A stretch of 9,447 nt of DNA from Candidatus Glassbacteria bacterium RIFCSPLOWO2_12_FULL_58_11 (GTDB taxonomy: Bacteria > Gemmatimonadota > Glassbacteria > GWA2-58-10), in NCBI GenBank assembly GCA_001780825.1, contig MFIX01000006.1, positions 10,256 through 19,702 on the forward strand. The letters are read 5' to 3'. The notes beneath the pieces were generated by a model. It saw nothing but the letters and a program-made list of their open reading frames with translations. It had not been told where the DNA came from and made no database searches. This document shows, piece after piece, positions 7,231 to 9,447 of the stretch. The translations under genes and the position numbers were made by a program. Position 1 is the stretch's first letter. Every line of letters starts with the position of its first letter.

Positions 7231-8880
7231 ATGAATAAAGTAGTCGGCCTTTTTTGGATAATGCTTCAAATTCTGGCCGGAAATCTTTCAGGCATGGAGA
7301 AAATCGCCTCTCACGAGGCCTGCCGAGACCGTGCGGGCGGGCTGCTGGCCTGGTACAAACCCGAGGTTCCCGGAGCCGCTTATGCACAGGTCGCCGGGCT
7401 GGCCGCGAACTTTCTCAAGAGCGTACCGGTTGAGCCGGTCTCCGGGCTCAAGCTTTACATGGTGCACGCCGATTTCAACGGGCCAGAGCAGGATGAAAAT
7501 TATTTCAAGGGTACTTCCGGCACCGACTGGATGCCTAACCCGGCTTGCGTGTTTGCCGGATTCGTACAGAGTCTGGCTGTCGATTACCGGGTGTTTTCCG
7601 GCGATGACTCTTACCTGGGCCTTGTCCGTGAATGTCTGGACCAGATGCTGGAAAACGGCACCACACCGCAGGACTGGCCCTGGCCCGGCTGTCCCTATGC
7701 CAGCGCTGATCCACGAAGCCCGATTTACCAGGGCGCGACCCATTGGGAAAATCTCCGCAGGGGCGACGGGCTGCATTGTCTGGAACCAGATAAAGTGGGA
7801 GAGCTCGGTGCGGGCTATCTGAAATTTTACGAGATTACCGGCGAGGACAAATACCTCGCTGCGGCCATCCGTTGCGCTGATGCGCTGGCGGCTAATGTCA
7901 GGGAAGTCAGAGCCGACACAAACCGGTTTGCCCATGAATTCGATTCACGCTCTCCGTGGCCATTCCGGGTCAATGCGCGCACCGGATTAGTGGTTGACGA
8001 ATACTCTTCGAATGTGGTGGAGCCGGTGCGGCTTTTGGACGAGCTGGTCAGAATTGCCGGGCGGACCGGTTTAGAAAAGGGCAAAGCCGAAGCCTACCTT
8101 AAAGCCCGCGAGATTGCCTGGAGTTGGCTGTTTGCCAAGAACGGACCGCTGAAGACATATATCTGGAATGGCTATTTCGAAGACATCCCCAGCGATCCAA
8201 AACTTCTGAACCGGGTCCAGATAACTCCGCTGGAGACCGCGCGCTATATTCTCAGGCATCCGGAATATGATCCAAACTGGAGGAAAGATGTGCCGGCGTT
8301 GCTTCATTGGGTGGCCAGCGTTTTCGCCACCGACAGCCTGGATGCGATTAAGGAGCAGACCTGGTGCTTTGCCCCGATGGGCAGCCATACCGCGCGCTAT
8401 GCCTCGGTTTGCGCTTTGTACTATGAAATGAGCGGAGATGAGCTATATAAAGAGGAAGCCCGCCGGTTTTTCAATTTCGCCACCTATATGTGTGAGGACA
8501 ACGGTTATGTGTGGGTCGGCCCCGGCTGGCCGACAGCCTGGTTTTCGGATGGTTACGGAGACTATATCAAGCATTTTATGGAGGGTCTGGGGGCTGTGCC
8601 GGAATGGGCCCCGGCCGGCGAAGATCACCTGCTCAGGTCGACATCGATCGTGAGGACTCTTGCCTGCCAGCCGCGGAGGATCAGCTATACGACATTCGAC
8701 AAAGAGGCCACCGAGGTCCTGCGGCTCACCGGAAAGCCCGTCAGAATTACCGTGGGCAGCCAACCGCTGAATGAGCGTGACCGGCTCGATGGACCGGGCT
8801 GGACCTGGAATAAATTGAAAAGCGGTGGGATCCTGCGGATCTCGCACCTCGGCGGCACCGACATTTCAATCGAAAAGTAA
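7231..8880 (+). CDS. Secreted protein of unknown function, probable alpha/alpha six-hairpin barrel (glycan-active enzyme candidate)
   Basis: The product is 549 residues from ATG at 7231, chosen because GAGGG lies seven bases upstream; the frame also opens at GTG 7186 without a ribosome site. Residues 1-20 (MNKVVGLFWIMLQILAGNLS) look like a signal peptide. The body (about 45-460) is rich in helix pairs and Trp/Tyr, with repeats of the type ELGAGYLKFYEITGEDKYLA (about 191-210), followed later by ASVCALYYEMSGDELYKEEA (391-410). This 'growing helix, then G-D/E-x-x-Y' pattern is typical of six-hairpin glycosidases and related lyases. Acidic and aromatic clusters that could line a cleft include WENLRRGDG (172-180), FAHEFDSRSPWPF (233-245) and WFSDGYGDY (437-445). 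Residues about 465-549 appear strand-rich and may form a small C-terminal beta domain. I do not recognise a family signature that fixes substrate or catalytic residues. No partner enzyme is visible in the window. Confidence 0.62.
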   Translation: MNKVVGLFWIMLQILAGNLSGMEKIASHEACRDRAGGLLAWYKPEVPGAAYAQVAGLAANFLKSVPVEPVSGLKLYMVHADFNGPEQDENYFKGTSGTDWMPNPACVFAGFVQSLAVDYRVFSGDDSYLGLVRECLDQMLENGTTPQDWPWPGCPYASADPRSPIYQGATHWENLRRGDGLHCLEPDKVGELGAGYLKFYEITGEDKYLAAAIRCADALAANVREVRADTNRFAHEFDSRSPWPFRVNARTGLVVDEYSSNVVEPVRLLDELVRIAGRTGLEKGKAEAYLKAREIAWSWLFAKNGPLKTYIWNGYFEDIPSDPKLLNRVQITPLETARYILRHPEYDPNWRKDVPALLHWVASVFATDSLDAIKEQTWCFAPMGSHTARYASVCALYYEMSGDELYKEEARRFFNFATYMCEDNGYVWVGPGWPTAWFSDGYGDYIKHFMEGLGAVPEWAPAGEDHLLRSTSIVRTLACQPRRISYTTFDKEATEVLRLTGKPVRITVGSQPLNERDRLDGPGWTWNKLKSGGILRISHLGGTDISIEK

Positions 8881-8896
8881 GGATAAAATATATCCT

Positions 8897-8930
8897 GTTC
8901 CGATTCTGTCCCGCGGAACCGTTCCTTCTG
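8897..8930 (+). terminator. Candidate terminator after the secreted protein gene
   Basis: GTTCCG (8897-8902) pairs with CGGAAC (8914-8919) over an 11-base loop and is followed by a pyrimidine-rich GTTCCTTCTGT stretch. It lies between two convergent genes, where a terminator is expected. There is no clean T-run, so support is weak. Confidence 0.3.
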
Positions 8931-8962
8931 TATGCTTAACCTCGACCCGATCCTTAACCGGG

Positions 8963-9447
8963 CTAAGGCCGCCGCACCACCCGGAAGCCGATATTGGCGT
9001 TGTAAGAGCCGGGGGCCGCGCTCTGGCGGGCCGCGGAGCGGCAGTACCACGAATCGCTGTCCCAGGCTCCGCCCCGCATTACTTTCAGGCTGCCCCGCCT
9101 TGGGCCGGATGGATTATAAAGACTGTCCGCGCCATAATCGCGGTACCAGTCGCCGCACCATTCCCAGACATTGCCGTGGGTATCGGACAGGCCCCAGGAG
9201 TTGGGGGCTTTCCGGCCCACCGGGTGCGTGGCCCCGCCTTTATCGAACTCCTCCCCGTACCAGCCCACCTTGACCAGGTCGCTCTTATCGCAGCCGGTAT
9301 AGTAATTGGTCTGCGAGCTGGCCCGGCAGGCATATTCCCATTCGGCCTCGCTGGGGAGGCGAAAGCCGTCCCGGCTGAAATCACACTCCCAGGAAAGCGA
9401 ATCATAACAGGGCGCCAGCCCGGCGATCCGGCTGAGCCGGTTGCAGA
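8963..9447 (-). CDS. SUMF1/FGE-type (formylglycine-generating enzyme family) domain protein, partial
   Basis: The last 160 residues are visible; the N-terminus lies beyond the right edge. Reading upstream of base 9268 on the minus strand stays open to the edge, so the gene is longer than any start inside the window. Family landmarks in order: CNRLS at the edge (1-5), RLPSEAEWEYACR (29-41), GLSDTHGNVWEW (85-96), RGGAW (124-128), then CRSAAR and the closing GFRVVRRP (153-160). This is the C-terminal core of the FGE-sulfatase fold. True formylglycine generators use two closely spaced Cys near the RGG motif; here only one Cys (in WYCRSAAR) lies there, and it appears offset by one or two residues from the human catalytic position. 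A role in sulfatase activation is therefore not supported; many bacterial members have other or unknown roles. It converges with the secreted protein gene, leaving about 80 bases between stops. Confidence 0.93.
   Translation of the reverse strand, partial: CNRLSRIAGLAPCYDSLSWECDFSRDGFRLPSEAEWEYACRASSQTNYYTGCDKSDLVKVGWYGEEFDKGGATHPVGRKAPNSWGLSDTHGNVWEWCGDWYRDYGADSLYNPSGPRRGSLKVMRGGAWDSDSWYCRSAARQSAAPGSYNANIGFRVVRRP

Noticed and set aside
7288..7935. 215-codon open frame antisense to the secreted protein gene
   Set aside because: It lies wholly inside a better-supported gene with a signal peptide and ribosome site; long antisense frames are common in GC-rich coding DNA.
1..9447. CRISPR array, insertion sequence, tRNA, phage or toxin-antitoxin system
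   Set aside because: No regularly spaced repeats, transposase or integrase frame, tRNA cloverleaf with CCA end, or paired small genes were seen on either strand.

Overview
The window carries two complete and one partial gene of recognisable families, one complete secreted protein of unknown function, and one partial gene at each edge. The organism is a Gram-negative bacterium: there is an outer-membrane beta-barrel protein with a signal peptide and a terminal phenylalanine. Genes start with ATG or GTG behind Shine-Dalgarno sites, and the two regions between divergent or spaced genes look clearly more AT-rich than the coding DNA. A very large soluble hybrid kinase, a CxxC-tailed response regulator and a sulfatase-modifying-factor-type protein together suggest an uncultured environmental lineage. 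I cannot assign a phylum from this sequence.

Left half, minus strand (4760 down to 1): a two-gene signalling operon. A 1401-residue cytoplasmic hybrid histidine kinase (divergent PAS, a lectin/glucanase-like jelly-roll segment, three PAS domains, HisKA, HATPase, two receivers, HPt) overlaps by four bases a response regulator that runs off the left edge. Together they can form a complete phosphorelay: kinase His770, receiver Asp1062 or Asp1202, HPt His1342, then Asp52 of the separate regulator. The regulator has no DNA-binding domain in the visible part; it has a coiled coil and a Cys/His-bearing tail.

Centre (4761-5630): about 870 bases of mostly AT-rich DNA between the divergent kinase and porin genes. 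It holds several small inverted and direct repeats, including a CAGAAT/CAGGAG-type repeat cluster at 5241-5340, and no convincing gene.

Right half, plus strand: a probable outer-membrane porin (5631-6824), a gap of about 400 bases with a candidate terminator, promoter and a pair of 20-base-spaced direct repeats, then a 549-residue secreted protein with features of an alpha/alpha six-hairpin barrel (7231-8880). A convergent SUMF1/FGE-type gene enters from the right edge on the minus strand and ends at 8963.

No CRISPR array, tRNA, rRNA, insertion sequence or defence system is visible. The most unusual element is the jelly-roll-like segment in the sensor part of the kinase. The porin and the possible glycan-active secreted protein would fit uptake or breakdown of a polymer, but a functional link between them and the kinase is only inference from proximity.
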